A stretch of DNA of 60,205 bases from an uncultured Lachnospiraceae bacterium (GCA_947178125.1 CAMWXB010000016.1:1-60205); one strand, 5' to 3'; shown: positions 1 through 8,980, counted from the stretch's first letter. Program-made: numbers and translations. Notes: generated by a model from the letters alone, not told the origin.

Positions 1-542
1 AATCACCTACGCCTTTCTGCACATTCTCATATTTTTGTGCAATCTCCTTAATCACGTCACTGGAAAGCTCTATGATTGCGCGTTTATCAAACACCCCAAT
101 CACTCCCTGCTGTTCCAGTTCATCAAGCCTTTCTAAAATTATCTTATACTCTGCCTTCAATTCCGCCAGTTTCTGTTCATTACTATTATACTCTGGAAAG
201 CCTTTCTCATGTGAAAAAATATAAAATGGAATCAGCATCAGCAGACCTTTTTTCAAAAATATCATCTAGTGAATATGTCTGCACTTTCATAATCGGCACG
301 TCATACCGAACCGTTCCGCCCGGTGTGACAATCACATATTTCATTTTGTCCGGTGTTTTTTTGTAAGTCCAAAGGTACAAAACCGCCGTATTTGGAAACG
401 TCACAGTCAGTGTTTCTTCTGTGACCTCGCCCTCATCAAGTGTTACTAACACCACTAAATTATTTGTTGCATTTTGGGATTTTTTTAGCACCCAATCGTA
501 CCTCTTATTCAATGATTTTCCTTTTAAAAACCTAATCAGCAA
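1..542 (-). pseudogene. Rpn-type PD-(D/E)XK nuclease/transposase, C-terminal remnant, frameshifted and cut by window edge
   Basis: The frame from a TTG at 542 reads through LYLWTYKKTPDKMKY and DVPIMKVQTYSLDDIFEK, then runs into a stop at 207. One base out of phase after a six-A run (plus-strand T6 at 248-253), the frame reads GLLMLIPFYIFSHEKGF and then a lysine/glutamate-rich helical stretch that stays open to the window edge (ENVQKGVGD). Joined, the two pieces look like the C-terminal half of the Rpn family (recombination-promoting nuclease, often annotated as a PD-(D/E)XK transposase), common in multicopy in Lachnospiraceae. The N-terminal catalytic half is missing: the readable part begins inside the end of hemZ. 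I therefore read it as a broken remnant. A single sequencing error in the homopolymer could explain the frameshift but not the missing N-terminus. Family assignment is from memory of conserved blocks and is moderate. Confidence 0.55.
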
Positions 543-2131
543 TCACCTAAAAGATGCTTTTTCCGCTCAATCATTTCCCCAATTCTCTCGATATACTGGG
601 AAACATCCTTCACCGTATCGCACCGCTCAATCCGCCCGTCGCCATAGACCCTCTTCGTGACCGTTCCCGCGCCAAGCGCCACGATGGTCTGTTTTTCCTC
701 CATAATCAAAATATTATAAATCCCATACTTCCCTTCCTTCGCATATCCGACATTCTCAAAATTGCCGGACATGTTTTTCTGCCGGTAAAGATAATAGGGT
801 GCCATTCCCATGCCGCGCGCGCCCATTTCCGCAATCCGCATCGTCTCTTCCGTATTGCACAGCGTCGAAAGCCCATTTTCGGTTATCCATTCCGCCAGCC
901 TGGACGCCCGCTTAACGGCAAGGGAATGCACCGTCAGGCTGTCCGGCTCCATCGCCCGAATCGCTTCGATAGTATTCCTGACATCTTCTTCCGTCTCTCC
1001 GGGCAGTCCCAGGATGATATCCATATTGATATTGTCAAAGCCGATGTCCCTTGCCATATAAAAAGCATTCTCCACCTGTTCCACCGTATGCTGACGGCCG
1101 ATAAACCGCAGTGTCTCCTGTTTCATCGTCTGCGGATTGACGGAAATCCTGCTCACGCCATGGCGGTAAAGCACACGCAGTTTTTCTTCCGTAATACTGT
1201 CGGCCCGTCCCGCTTCCACCGTAAATTCCTGTATGGTCGTAAAATCAAAAGAAGCCTTCAGCTTCGCAAGCAGCCTGTCCAGTTCTTCCGCTGACAAGGA
1301 AGTCGGCGTACCGCCGCCGATATAGATCGTATCCAGAATCTGATGCCGGTAAGCTTCCGCGATATAGTCGATTTCCTTCTCCAATGCACTCAGATAATCT
1401 GCAACCCGCGCTTTCCATGCGCTGATAGGAAAAGAAGTAAAAGAACAGTACAGACAGGTCGTCGGGCAAAAAGGAATCCCGATATACAGGCTGTAACCGT
1501 TTTCATAATGAAGCGGCTGCAAAATTCGGCATTCCCGCTCTGCTATTTTCAGGCTGAGAGCCGCCTTTTCCCTGCTGACAAGATGCTGCGTCTCCAAAAA
1601 AGAAAGAATTTCATCTTCACTTTTCCCTTCTTCCAGCATCGCCATCGGAATCTTGGTCGGCCGGATTCCCGTCAGATTGCCCCAGGGAAGCGAGCATCCT
1701 GTTTCTTTCTGTAGAGAGGTATAGAGAAAATGTTTAAATCTATTTTTATAATCGGCCTGTTCTTCCGGTCTGACATGCCATATGTACTCATGTTCCCGCT
1801 CCGCTTTCTGTTCTTCCGGTTCCGTCTCCTGTTCTGCCACATCCACTGGTTCCATCTTCCGCTCTTCCACATTCACCGGTTCCGTCTTCCGTTCTTCCGC
1901 TTTCACAGATTCCGTCTTCCGTTCTTCCGTTCCTTTTCCCTGCCCGGTTTGGAAGACCACTTTCTCGTCCTCGAACACGAGGTTCATCTGCACCGGCCGC
2001 TCTAACAGCGTTCTGTCCTTAATAACAGAGTCCGGCGTCAACACTCTGACTTCCTCTTCCGGGTAAAAGGCTTTGACCAGGGAATGAATGTCATATTCAT
2101 ATTGTGCTTTGTTGGATTTTATGATCAGCAT
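536..2131 (-). CDS. hemZ: HemZ, coproporphyrinogen III dehydrogenase-like radical SAM protein
   Basis: Radical SAM enzyme of the HemN/HemZ group. The family performs oxygen-independent oxidation of coproporphyrinogen III in haem synthesis, although the physiological role of HemZ proteins is less settled than that of HemN. The Cx3CxxC cluster motif is visible as CPTTCLYC (C222, C226, C229), followed by GGGTPT at about 272-277. At 531 aa it is longer than usual, because residues 69-108 hold four copies of a Glu/Lys-rich decapeptide (EERKTEPV type) between the N-terminal domain and the catalytic core. The ATG at 2131 is preceded by GAGGAA at good spacing. It starts 10 bp after the DUF1877 stop, so the two are probably co-transcribed. 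Its 3' end overlaps the Rpn remnant. Confidence 0.9.
   Translation of the reverse strand: MLIIKSNKAQYEYDIHSLVKAFYPEEEVRVLTPDSVIKDRTLLERPVQMNLVFEDEKVVFQTGQGKGTEERKTESVKAEERKTEPVNVEERKMEPVDVAEQETEPEEQKAEREHEYIWHVRPEEQADYKNRFKHFLYTSLQKETGCSLPWGNLTGIRPTKIPMAMLEEGKSEDEILSFLETQHLVSREKAALSLKIAERECRILQPLHYENGYSLYIGIPFCPTTCLYCSFTSFPISAWKARVADYLSALEKEIDYIAEAYRHQILDTIYIGGGTPTSLSAEELDRLLAKLKASFDFTTIQEFTVEAGRADSITEEKLRVLYRHGVSRISVNPQTMKQETLRFIGRQHTVEQVENAFYMARDIGFDNINMDIILGLPGETEEDVRNTIEAIRAMEPDSLTVHSLAVKRASRLAEWITENGLSTLCNTEETMRIAEMGARGMGMAPYYLYRQKNMSGNFENVGYAKEGKYGIYNILIMEEKQTIVALGAGTVTKRVYGDGRIERCDTVKDVSQYIERIGEMIERKKHLLGDC
1808..1927 (-). repeat. In-frame 30-bp tandem repeat inside hemZ (about four copies)
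   Basis: Four successive 30-bp units encode EERKTESVKA, EERKTEPVNV, EERKMEPVDV and a diverged AEQETEPEEQ. The first three are nearly identical at DNA level. Because the unit is a multiple of three, copy-number change keeps the frame. The insert sits between the N-terminal domain and the radical SAM core and looks like a charged flexible linker. Confidence 0.85.
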
Positions 2132-2141
2132 CGTTTTTTCC

Positions 2142-2630
2142 TCATCCGAGAAATGTGAGCATATTCAGGCCCTTTTCTGCTGTTTTCTTAAAAAATTGTT
2201 TCAGTGCATCAAAATTTTCCCAGACATATTCAAAAAAGGTTTCCTCATCTTCATCGCTCATAACGGGATATATTTCGTTTTTTGTCATATCCTTTATATC
2301 GAATCTTGCCCGGAACTTCTCCATATCCCATTCCTCCATGGCGGTTGACAGCCGGGATACGATTTCTTTGGGAATCAGTCTTGCGGGACCATACCCCATA
2401 TCCTCATCATTGACAGGCTCACCGCCTAAGATAAGCTGTGCAAGTATATTGTCTTCGGGAACCTCCCATACTTCTCCGGTCAATACATAGTGGATAGCAT
2501 GCCATGCCTTATCGATAGAGACTAATTCATCCTGATGCTCCTCGCCAAACATCAGTTCTCCAGCACTGCCCGCTTTCATACTTTGCACCATATCATCATC
2601 CGCCGGAAAATAATATCCGATCATACTCAT
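2142..2630 (-). CDS. DUF1877 family protein
   Basis: A 162-aa protein beginning MSMIGYYF, with the features of the DUF1877 (YfbM-like) family: an N-terminal strand, SIDKAWHAIHYVLTG, and GYGPARLIPKEI. The function of this family is not established. It is acidic, with no signal peptide or membrane segment, so it is probably cytosolic. AGAGG lies 9 bp before the ATG. A good promoter lies upstream (TTGAAG, 17 bp, TATGAT at 2666-2694), and hemZ follows after 10 bp, so this gene appears to lead a DUF1877-hemZ transcript. There is no obvious functional link to haem synthesis. Confidence 0.85.
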   Translation of the reverse strand: MSMIGYYFPADDDMVQSMKAGSAGELMFGEEHQDELVSIDKAWHAIHYVLTGEVWEVPEDNILAQLILGGEPVNDEDMGYGPARLIPKEIVSRLSTAMEEWDMEKFRARFDIKDMTKNEIYPVMSDEDEETFFEYVWENFDALKQFFKKTAEKGLNMLTFLG

Positions 2631-2665
2631 ATTGATTTACCTCTTTCCTTTTATTTTCTAAACCT

Positions 2666-2694
2666 ATCATACCATCTCATTTCCATCTCTTCAA
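2666..2694 (-). promoter_or_regulatory. Sigma-A type promoter for DUF1877-hemZ
   Basis: On the minus strand, TTGAAG (2689-2694) is followed after exactly 17 bp by TATGAT (2666-2671), about 40 bp before the DUF1877 start codon. No operator-like dyad was seen around it. Confidence 0.65.
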
Positions 2695-2711
2695 TTACTT
2701 TCGACACATGG

Positions 2712-2743
2712 AAAAAGGCTACGGTCCTTGTCACCATAGCCTT
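2712..2743 (-). terminator. Intrinsic terminator after eno
   Basis: On the minus strand AAGGCTATGGT pairs with ACCGTAGCCTT (11 bp, one wobble) around a 7-nt loop, followed by a T-run. It lies 23 bp after the enolase stop codon. Confidence 0.75.
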
Positions 2744-2766
2744 ACTCTTTTACTGAATTTCTTTCA

Positions 2767-4086
2767 CTAAATCTTATTAAACGGCTCCTTATAGCAGGCC
2801 ACGCTCCCCAACGCTTCCTCAATCCGAAGCAATTGGTTATACTTGGCAATACGGTCGCTCCGGCAGGGCGCGCCGGTCTTGATCTGTCCTGCATTGACCG
2901 CCACAGCCAAATCCGCAATAAAAGTATCCTCCGTTTCACCGGAGCGGTGGGAAATGACCGTCTTATATCCGTTCTTATGAGCCATTTCAATTGCTTCCAT
3001 CGCCTCGCTGACGGTTCCGATCTGATTAACCTTAACAAGAATTGCGTTCGCCACCTGCAATTTGATACCGGCATCCAGACGCTTCGTGTTTGTGACAAAA
3101 AGATCGTCGCCCACAAGCTGAATCTTTTCCCCAAGAGCCTTCGTCAAAAGCTGCCATCCGTCCCAGTCATCCTCAAACAGGCCGTCTTCAATCGAAATAA
3201 TCGGAAAACGCTCAACCAGTTTTTCATAATAAGCGACCATCTCGGAAGCGCTTCTTCTGACCTCGTTATTCCGCATCTGAGATTCACCCGGAAAATAATA
3301 GGTATTGGTCGTTTCATCGTAAAGCTCACTCGCCGCCGCGTCCATCGCGATCTTAATATCCTGACCCGGCGTATAGCCGGCCGCTTTGATAGATTCCACG
3401 ATCAACTCCAGGACTTCTTCGGCATCCGCCAAAGACGGCGCAAAACCACCCTCATCACCGACACCGGTGGAAAGACCTCTCTGGTTGCAAATCTGCTTTA
3501 AGTTATGATAGATTTCTGCGCAGATACGCAGGCCGTCGGCAAAACTTTCCGCCTGCACCGGCATGATCATAAATTCCTGAAAATCCACCGTATTGTCCGC
3601 GTGCTTGCCGCCGTTTAAAATATTCATCATCGGAACCGGAAGCAGTCTCGTATGAGCGCCTCCCAGATAACGGTACAACGGTATTTTCAGCGCCAGTGAA
3701 CTCGCCTTTGCACAGGCCATCGAAACGCCGAGCATCGCATTGGCTCCCAGATTTCCTTTATTCTCCGTTCCGTCCTGATCGATCAGAATCCGGTCGATAA
3801 GTCCCTGGTCGAGCGCATTCATTCCAAGAAGCGCCTCTCTTATCTTCGTATTGACATTGTTGACCGCTTTGGTCGTTCCAAGTCCAAAATATCTTGTCTC
3901 ACCGTCCCGCAGTTCCACCGCCTCAAATCTTCCCGTGCTGGCGCCGCTCGGCACGGCCGCCCTTCCTGTTATCCGCTCTCCTTCCGGCTCTATTTCTACC
4001 GTCACTTCCGCTTCCACCGTCGGGTTTCCGCGGGAATCGAGAATTTCTCTCGCATGAACTTCCACAATACGCAACATCTGTGTCAT
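2767..4086 (-). CDS. eno: Enolase (phosphopyruvate hydratase)
   Basis: Converts 2-phosphoglycerate to phosphoenolpyruvate in glycolysis; cytosolic and Mg-dependent. The sequence shows [16 protein letters not shown] at the N-terminus, SGASTG loop, [30 protein letters not shown] (metal ligands) and the signature [16 protein letters not shown] followed by [14 protein letters not shown]. The length, 439 aa from the chosen start, is normal. A longer frame opens at 4128, but AAGGAGG at 4094-4100 sits 7 bp before the ATG at 4086, which gives [10 protein letters not shown]. Unusually, that Shine-Dalgarno lies in the 3' arm of a terminator-like hairpin (4092-4136). No separate promoter is obvious in the 54 bp after the upstream permease gene. 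Confidence 0.96.
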   Translation of the reverse strand: MTQMLRIVEVHAREILDSRGNPTVEAEVTVEIEPEGERITGRAAVPSGASTGRFEAVELRDGETRYFGLGTTKAVNNVNTKIREALLGMNALDQGLIDRILIDQDGTENKGNLGANAMLGVSMACAKASSLALKIPLYRYLGGAHTRLLPVPMMNILNGGKHADNTVDFQEFMIMPVQAESFADGLRICAEIYHNLKQICNQRGLSTGVGDEGGFAPSLADAEEVLELIVESIKAAGYTPGQDIKIAMDAAASELYDETTNTYYFPGESQMRNNEVRRSASEMVAYYEKLVERFPIISIEDGLFEDDWDGWQLLTKALGEKIQLVGDDLFVTNTKRLDAGIKLQVANAILVKVNQIGTVSEAMEAIEMAHKNGYKTVISHRSGETEDTFIADLAVAVNAGQIKTGAPCRSDRIAKYNQLLRIEEALGSVACYKEPFNKI

Positions 4087-4136
4087 AAAAAAACCTCCTT
4101 TGAACATACTTTTTTCCAGTATGCCCAAAGAAGGTT
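4087..4136 (-). terminator. Terminator-like hairpin directly before eno, containing its Shine-Dalgarno
   Basis: Minus-strand RNA can form an 18-bp stem between 4119-4136 and 4092-4109 with three G-U pairs and a 9-nt loop, followed at once by a T-run that ends at the enolase ATG. The 3' arm contains GGAGG. It begins 5 bp after the stop of the ABC permease gene. It can therefore end the upstream ABC transcript, and in any read-through mRNA it would hide the eno ribosome binding site. Confidence 0.7.
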
Positions 4137-4140
4137 CCTG

Positions 4141-5502
4141 CTATTCCGTACGAATTGCAGCTAAAGGACTTAACCGCATCGCCCGCAGCGCCGGGAAAAA
4201 TCCTGCCACCATGCCGACCATGACCGCAAAAGCCAATGACAGCAGCGCAAGCCAGATTGGAATATAAGAAATGGATGCGGATTCAGGCATCATTATCACT
4301 CCATTCGAGCCTGCCGCAAGCTTATTGATGACCGCCGAAAGCGTATAGCTTAACGCGAGTCCGATCACGCCGCCGATAAAACCGATAAAGCCGGCTTCCA
4401 GCAAAAAGAGGGAGCGGATATTGCGGAGATCACACCCGAGCACTTTCATGACACCGATTTCTTTTGTCCGCTCATAGATGGACATCATCATCGTATTGGT
4501 AATACCGATTGCCGCTACGAACAGAGATACCGCACCGATGCCGCCAAGCACGGCCTGCACATAGCCCATCGTTTTCTGTTCGGATTCTATCCATTCCGCA
4601 TTGCTGCCTGCCTCATAACCCATCTCGGTAATCTGCGTCTGGATATCCGTAACATTACTCATCTCATCCACACTGACCACCAACTGGTTATAAAAAATTT
4701 CTTTATATGGTTTTCCCGTTTTCGTCGAAGGCTGTCCGGGAATCACTTTATTTTTAAAGATTCTCTTTAATTCCGGAATCAATTTGTCAATATCGCAGAA
4801 GGTATACCAGCTGTACATGGCATATTCTCCTTCCGGCGGCGTTTCCTGAACACCACAGGCCCCGATCAGATATTTTTTCGGCGGTTTGACCGGCTGACCT
4901 TCCCCTTGTGTTGACTGGGACTGCCAGTAAGCTTCCATATCAAAAATAATAAAAATAGGGTCGTTCATCATATCGATATCCGGCAGCACACCCGTCTGCC
5001 AGTAGCCCGCACCCGTCTTGGAATTGGAAAAATCCTGTATGACCTGACAGCCGTAGAAAAATTTCAACTCATCATCCGTCTTGGATGGCAGACTGCCTTC
5101 TCCCACCTTAATGCCAAGATTTTCAATCGCCTCGGTCGGCATCGCCCGCAGCATCAGATAGTTCTCATAACCGCCGTACCTCGCCATCGCCGACAACTGA
5201 AGCATCGGATATACCACTTCCACATGCTCCATGTTCTCAATCACGCTGATCAGCTCATCATCCAGCCGCTTGATGTCCTTGTCGTTTCCATCATAAGAAT
5301 AAGGCTCATACACCGTAATCTCCGTCAGGCTCCCATAGGACTCGTACTGTTCCATCAACGAACGGCTGAGTCCAAGTCCGAGGGATATCATGACAACGAT
5401 AGATGCAACACCGATAACAACACCGAGCACCGTCAGAATCGTCCTGACCTTTCTCTTCCAGAGGTTACTGCTGCTCATACGCAGTAAATCAAGGAATTTC
5501 AT
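4141..5502 (-). CDS. MacB/FtsX-type ABC transporter permease
   Basis: Membrane permease of the MacB/LolC type: an N-terminal membrane segment (TILTVLGVVIGVASIVVMI), a large extracytoplasmic domain, then three C-terminal membrane segments with the FtsX-like pattern (NTMMMSIYERTKEIGVMKVLG, typical coupling region; ending LSPLAAIRTE). Such permeases usually use ATP to drive work on extracytoplasmic substrates or signalling rather than import. I prefer the ATG at 5502 (MKFLDLLRM), where MacB-type proteins normally start, over a TTG at 5568 that would add 22 residues; neither has a strong Shine-Dalgarno. It is the last gene of the operon with the ATPase (7721-8443) and the exported protein (5644-7728). 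Confidence 0.85.
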   Translation of the reverse strand: MKFLDLLRMSSSNLWKRKVRTILTVLGVVIGVASIVVMISLGLGLSRSLMEQYESYGSLTEITVYEPYSYDGNDKDIKRLDDELISVIENMEHVEVVYPMLQLSAMARYGGYENYLMLRAMPTEAIENLGIKVGEGSLPSKTDDELKFFYGCQVIQDFSNSKTGAGYWQTGVLPDIDMMNDPIFIIFDMEAYWQSQSTQGEGQPVKPPKKYLIGACGVQETPPEGEYAMYSWYTFCDIDKLIPELKRIFKNKVIPGQPSTKTGKPYKEIFYNQLVVSVDEMSNVTDIQTQITEMGYEAGSNAEWIESEQKTMGYVQAVLGGIGAVSLFVAAIGITNTMMMSIYERTKEIGVMKVLGCDLRNIRSLFLLEAGFIGFIGGVIGLALSYTLSAVINKLAAGSNGVIMMPESASISYIPIWLALLSLAFAVMVGMVAGFFPALRAMRLSPLAAIRTE

Positions 5503-5643
5503 ATTCACACCCATCTGCGCGCTGCTGCACGCATCCCAATCAATCGTTGAATACGCATTTTTATTCAACTTTCAAACCATGTCTTTTTCTCTGTCTGCGG
5601 CTGGCCGGCCGCAGACAACGCACTTAGTTCCTGTTCTCATCTA

Positions 5644-7728
5644 TCACATATAAACATTCTTGTCCTGATCGATCGATGCCAGATCATCCGCCAGCAGGTT
5701 CGCCTCTTTCTTCTTTTTCCGCAGACGTATGAAAGCGAAAATTCCGCCCCCGGCAGCAACAAGAAGCGCAATGACAACAATCGTAATGATCCGTCCCTTA
5801 TTGGAGCCTTCTTCCATCTCTCCTTCTCCCATATCTACCATCATATCATCCGGAATATATTCGTCAAAAAACTCTTCCGACACATACAACGTGATCGTCC
5901 TCGTTTCCGTGGTCACATTGCCCGCATTGTCTTCATAGGAAATATCCACGTTGACCGTACCGTCATCCATCGTCGCCGCAGCGCCTGTCACCATGACATC
6001 TACGTTTCCGGTCGCACCGGAGTTCAGGTTTCCGACAAATGCGGTCGTCTCCTCAATGGAATCCGCGTGCATCTTCACCTGCACGTTATAAAGCGTCGTT
6101 TTACCCGTATTATAAATGCTGAACATGACGTTGGACTGCGAACCCACCGTAATATCCGTCGGCACGACTTCCGGCGTACTGATGTCAAAACGGCTTTCCT
6201 GATTGATCGGAATGGATACGCTCGCCGTATCGGTCAGGTCGAACATCGAACCCGCATCATATTTCATATTCACATCGAGCACATAGGGTTTCTGCGCCAG
6301 ATCCGCCTTTGCCGTCATTTCGATTTCAATGACCGCATCCGTATTCGGCGAAATCTTGTCCATATAAATCGAACTGGAACCCGAGGTCGGTAAAAAGGCC
6401 ACATAAGTATTGGTCTTATCCTCACCTTCCACTGCCGCCTGCAGATCGAACAGCAGATTGGTAACAGCCAGCTCTTTGGAAGTATTTTTCACATGAATGT
6501 TCAATGTGAAAGTATCACCTGCAAAAACCTGCGAAGGATTTGTTTCGAAGCCCGTTACGATAATCCTCGGCTTTGCGCCGCTGCTCTCTTCTCCGCTGCC
6601 GCCTATCGTGCCGCTTCCCGGACGGCCGACCGTCCTCACATAAACCGTCACTTCCGCCGGCTCTTCACAACGGATGCCGGATTTGGTATACCACACCCGG
6701 AATTTCAGCGGATAGTATCCGCTCATCACATCTTCTCTCGCCGTAAAGTGGAAGGTGAACTCCCTGCGGTTCTGCATTGCCGCTTCATAAGTTCTATTTC
6801 CCGGAATATAAGGCTCTGTCTGCAGGTAGCCTGTCTTATCCGGCACAAAAGGCCACTCCGTCACGATAGTCGAAGTCGCCGGCTCAATAATCAGATCGTT
6901 CAGTTCCTCCGTACCGAAATTGATGATCGGAAGCACGATGGAAACCGACTGTCCATAGCTGACGGTCGGCGTTGACCAGTTATCGCCCACTTGAAGGAAC
7001 TCACTCGTCGTAACCGTTACATTGGCAACAGCTGCTGCTTCCAGGCTTCCCTTCGTCGATGCGACATAGGCTGCCAGTTCGGATACCGTCATTTCCGTAT
7101 TGGCAATATAATAAACCGCGCTGTCAAATACTTTATGCAGATTTTCCATCATTTTTTCATCCAGACGGTACCGTACTTCAAGGCTCTGCATATAATACAG
7201 CAGGTCCGCATCCGCATCCCCTCTGTCGTCGTCGTTGATGATGCGGTCGGGGTTATCGACTTTGATGTTGGAATCGTTACTGGAATTATTGCCGGAATTA
7301 TCGTTCTGGCTGTTGATATATGCGTAAGCTACGTTCTCCATCGCAGACTTCGTTGTCACGACATACTCATTCAGCATAGCTTCCGTTCTTTCCATATTGT
7401 TCTCAATATCAGCTGCTGCCGCATTATAAACAGTTTCCAGCCTTGCCATTCCGTCATCATTCAGAGAATACAGCTTTTTCAAATCCTGCATATAGCTTAG
7501 AAGGCTCTGTTTTGCAACATTTTTTTGTTCAGCAGTAGCTGGAACAGGCTGCTGAGGTTCAGCAGGCTGCGGACTTGTCGGCAGGTCTTCTGCCTGTGCC
7601 TCTGATGTATCTGCATTCGAATCAACTTCCGTCGCACTCACATAAAATCCCGTCGGCTCCGCCAAAAAGCACATCGCCGCCAGCCCCAGACTGAGCATTC
7701 CTCTTTTCCACATTTGTCTCTTACGCAT
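5644..7728 (-). CDS. Exported, membrane-anchored CARDB-like repeat protein of an ABC operon
   Basis: About 694 aa. The N-terminus has a basic stretch and a hydrophobic core (MLSLGLAAMCFLAEPTGFYV), read as a signal peptide. A helical region and a Ser/Asn/Asp-rich linker follow, then several beta-rich repeats of the CARDB/NEW3 type (for example TFTLNIHVKNTSKELAVTNL). One membrane helix near the end (IITIVVIALLVAAGGGIFAF) is followed by a lysine-rich cytoplasmic tail. The start at 7728 overlaps the ATPase stop (ATGCGTAA), a typical translational coupling. It lies between ATPase and permease genes, where Gram-negative MacAB systems carry a fusion protein; here it may be the extracellular partner of the permease. 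The substrate is unknown. The family name is general; I do not recognise a characterised homologue. Confidence 0.75.
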   Translation of the reverse strand: MRKRQMWKRGMLSLGLAAMCFLAEPTGFYVSATEVDSNADTSEAQAEDLPTSPQPAEPQQPVPATAEQKNVAKQSLLSYMQDLKKLYSLNDDGMARLETVYNAAAADIENNMERTEAMLNEYVVTTKSAMENVAYAYINSQNDNSGNNSSNDSNIKVDNPDRIINDDDRGDADADLLYYMQSLEVRYRLDEKMMENLHKVFDSAVYYIANTEMTVSELAAYVASTKGSLEAAAVANVTVTTSEFLQVGDNWSTPTVSYGQSVSIVLPIINFGTEELNDLIIEPATSTIVTEWPFVPDKTGYLQTEPYIPGNRTYEAAMQNRREFTFHFTAREDVMSGYYPLKFRVWYTKSGIRCEEPAEVTVYVRTVGRPGSGTIGGSGEESSGAKPRIIVTGFETNPSQVFAGDTFTLNIHVKNTSKELAVTNLLFDLQAAVEGEDKTNTYVAFLPTSGSSSIYMDKISPNTDAVIEIEMTAKADLAQKPYVLDVNMKYDAGSMFDLTDTASVSIPINQESRFDISTPEVVPTDITVGSQSNVMFSIYNTGKTTLYNVQVKMHADSIEETTAFVGNLNSGATGNVDVMVTGAAATMDDGTVNVDISYEDNAGNVTTETRTITLYVSEEFFDEYIPDDMMVDMGEGEMEEGSNKGRIITIVVIALLVAAGGGIFAFIRLRKKKKEANLLADDLASIDQDKNVYM

Positions 7729-8443
7729 TCTCACTCTCTTCCTTCCCTCGATTATCATCTATCTGTACAATCTTTCCGTCTTTGATATGCAGAATCACAT
7801 CAGCGAACCCTGCCAGATAATTATCATGCGTTACCATGACAAGCGTCTGATTCTTCTCCCGGACGATTTTCTTCATCAGATTCATGACCTCCACCGAAGT
7901 ATTGGAGTCCAGATTTCCGGTGGGCTCGTCCGCAAAAATGATTTCCGGCTCCACTACCAGCGCACGCGCCACGCCGACACGCTGCTGCTGACCGCCGGAC
8001 ATCTGATTCGGCTTATGTTTCTTGTGCTTCGTCAGCCCGACCAGATCCAGCATTTCTTCCGCCTTCTTATTCCGGGATTTCTTGTCCATTCCCTGAAACG
8101 TAAGGGGCAGTGCCACGTTCTCTATGGCATTCATCGTTCCGAGCAGATTAAAGGACTGGAAAATAAAACCGATATGCTCCCGCCTGAATGCGACAAGCTG
8201 ATTCTCCGTCTTCTTTTCCATATGCTCTCCGGCAATAACGATTTCTCCCTTTGTCGGCTTCTCCAGACCCGCCATCATATTCAGAAGTGTCGATTTGCCG
8301 GAACCGGATGTCCCTACGATAGAACAGAAATCGCCTCTGTTTATCGTAAAATCCACACCGTTGAGAGCCCTTACCCTCGTCTCCCCGACCCGGTAAATTT
8401 TATATAAATCTTTTACAGTGATCACGGGTTGCGCCTGTTTCAT
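7721..8443 (-). CDS. MacB/LolD-type ABC transporter ATPase
   Basis: Cytoplasmic nucleotide-binding subunit that powers the permease encoded downstream. Motifs: Walker A GTSGSGKST, Q-loop (GFIFQSFNLLG), signature SGGQQQR, Walker B IIFADEPTGNLDS and the H-loop VTHDN. The order and DEPTGNLD wording are typical of the LolD/MacB/FtsE group. GGAAAGGA lies before the ATG at 8443 (MKQAQPVITVKDLYK); the longer frame from 8473 adds a non-conserved stretch. It is the first gene of a three-gene operon and overlaps the next by 8 bp. Confidence 0.92.
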   Translation of the reverse strand: MKQAQPVITVKDLYKIYRVGETRVRALNGVDFTINRGDFCSIVGTSGSGKSTLLNMMAGLEKPTKGEIVIAGEHMEKKTENQLVAFRREHIGFIFQSFNLLGTMNAIENVALPLTFQGMDKKSRNKKAEEMLDLVGLTKHKKHKPNQMSGGQQQRVGVARALVVEPEIIFADEPTGNLDSNTSVEVMNLMKKIVREKNQTLVMVTHDNYLAGFADVILHIKDGKIVQIDDNRGKEESENA

Positions 8444-8487
8444 ATGCCATTCCTTTCCATCCCCTTTATCCATTATCTCCCGACCGG

Positions 8488-8656
8488 GTGAATGCCGATT
8501 TGCGGCATCTCCGGCCGATATGAAAAATGCCGTATTTCAGGCATTCTCCCGGGTGAAAAAAATTTACTTCGCAAATCATAAAAGTTCTTTGCGAAACGCC
8601 ATGCCTGAATAACAGGCTTTTGGCGTATGAGCATTAGAACTCCATTTCACCTTATT
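8488..8656. repeat. Dispersed intergenic repeat, copy 1
   Basis: Contains GAATGCC...GGCATTCTCC, then GGGTGAAA, a small TTTACTTCGCAAA hairpin, AGTTCT...AGAACT and finally TTTCACC, so the outer ends can pair around two inner hairpins. Related pieces occur at 9062-9174, 40972-41027 and 42980-43013. Confidence 0.5.
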
Positions 8657-8808
8657 ATATAACATCTCTATAGAAAGTGGTACTGTTTTTTCTGTCTCAA
8701 TTCTTAATATTTCTTAACAATTTTTCTTCCCTTCATCTTTTACTTTACCTTGTGCTTTATACCTCAAAATATACCTGATCATCCTTGGGAAAGAAAGGAA
8801 ACACAAAA

Positions 8809-8852
8809 CTGCCTGTTTTTGAAAAAACATTTTTCAAAAAGGAGGCAGTTTC
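8809..8852. terminator. Long AT-rich hairpin, possible terminator
   Basis: AAACTGCC and TTTTTGAAAAA pair with TTTTTCAAAAA and GGCAGTTT around a 4-nt loop with a small internal bulge. No gene ends nearby on the plus strand, so its target is unclear. Confidence 0.4.
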
Positions 8853-8890
8853 ACTTTATTTTATTTCATATATATAATCTTTTCTGCACT

Positions 8891-8925
8891 AATAACCGTG
8901 CCTTTCCCACAACCTGCGATATTTG
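8891..8925. repeat. 35-bp dispersed repeat, copy A
   Basis: Matches 54183-54217 in 32 of 35 positions. Both end in CAACCTGCGATATTTG (plus strand). Copy B lies in the leader of the HD-GYP gene. This copy has no gene attached. Confidence 0.6.
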
Positions 8926-8980
8926 CGCCGGCGCTTAAAGCGTCTTGGCGCCAATATTCGCAAGACAAATTAATTCGCCT

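Noticed and set aside
554..1294. 246-codon plus-strand frame opposite hemZ
   Set aside because: Lies wholly inside hemZ in antisense; His/Arg/Phe-rich sequence typical of a shadow frame.
1808..1927. CRISPR-like repeats
   Set aside because: Contiguous in-frame tandem repeats without spacers.
8750..8938. 62-codon frame in the 8.4-9.2 kb gap
   Set aside because: Runs through an inverted repeat and the 35-bp repeat; not protein-like.
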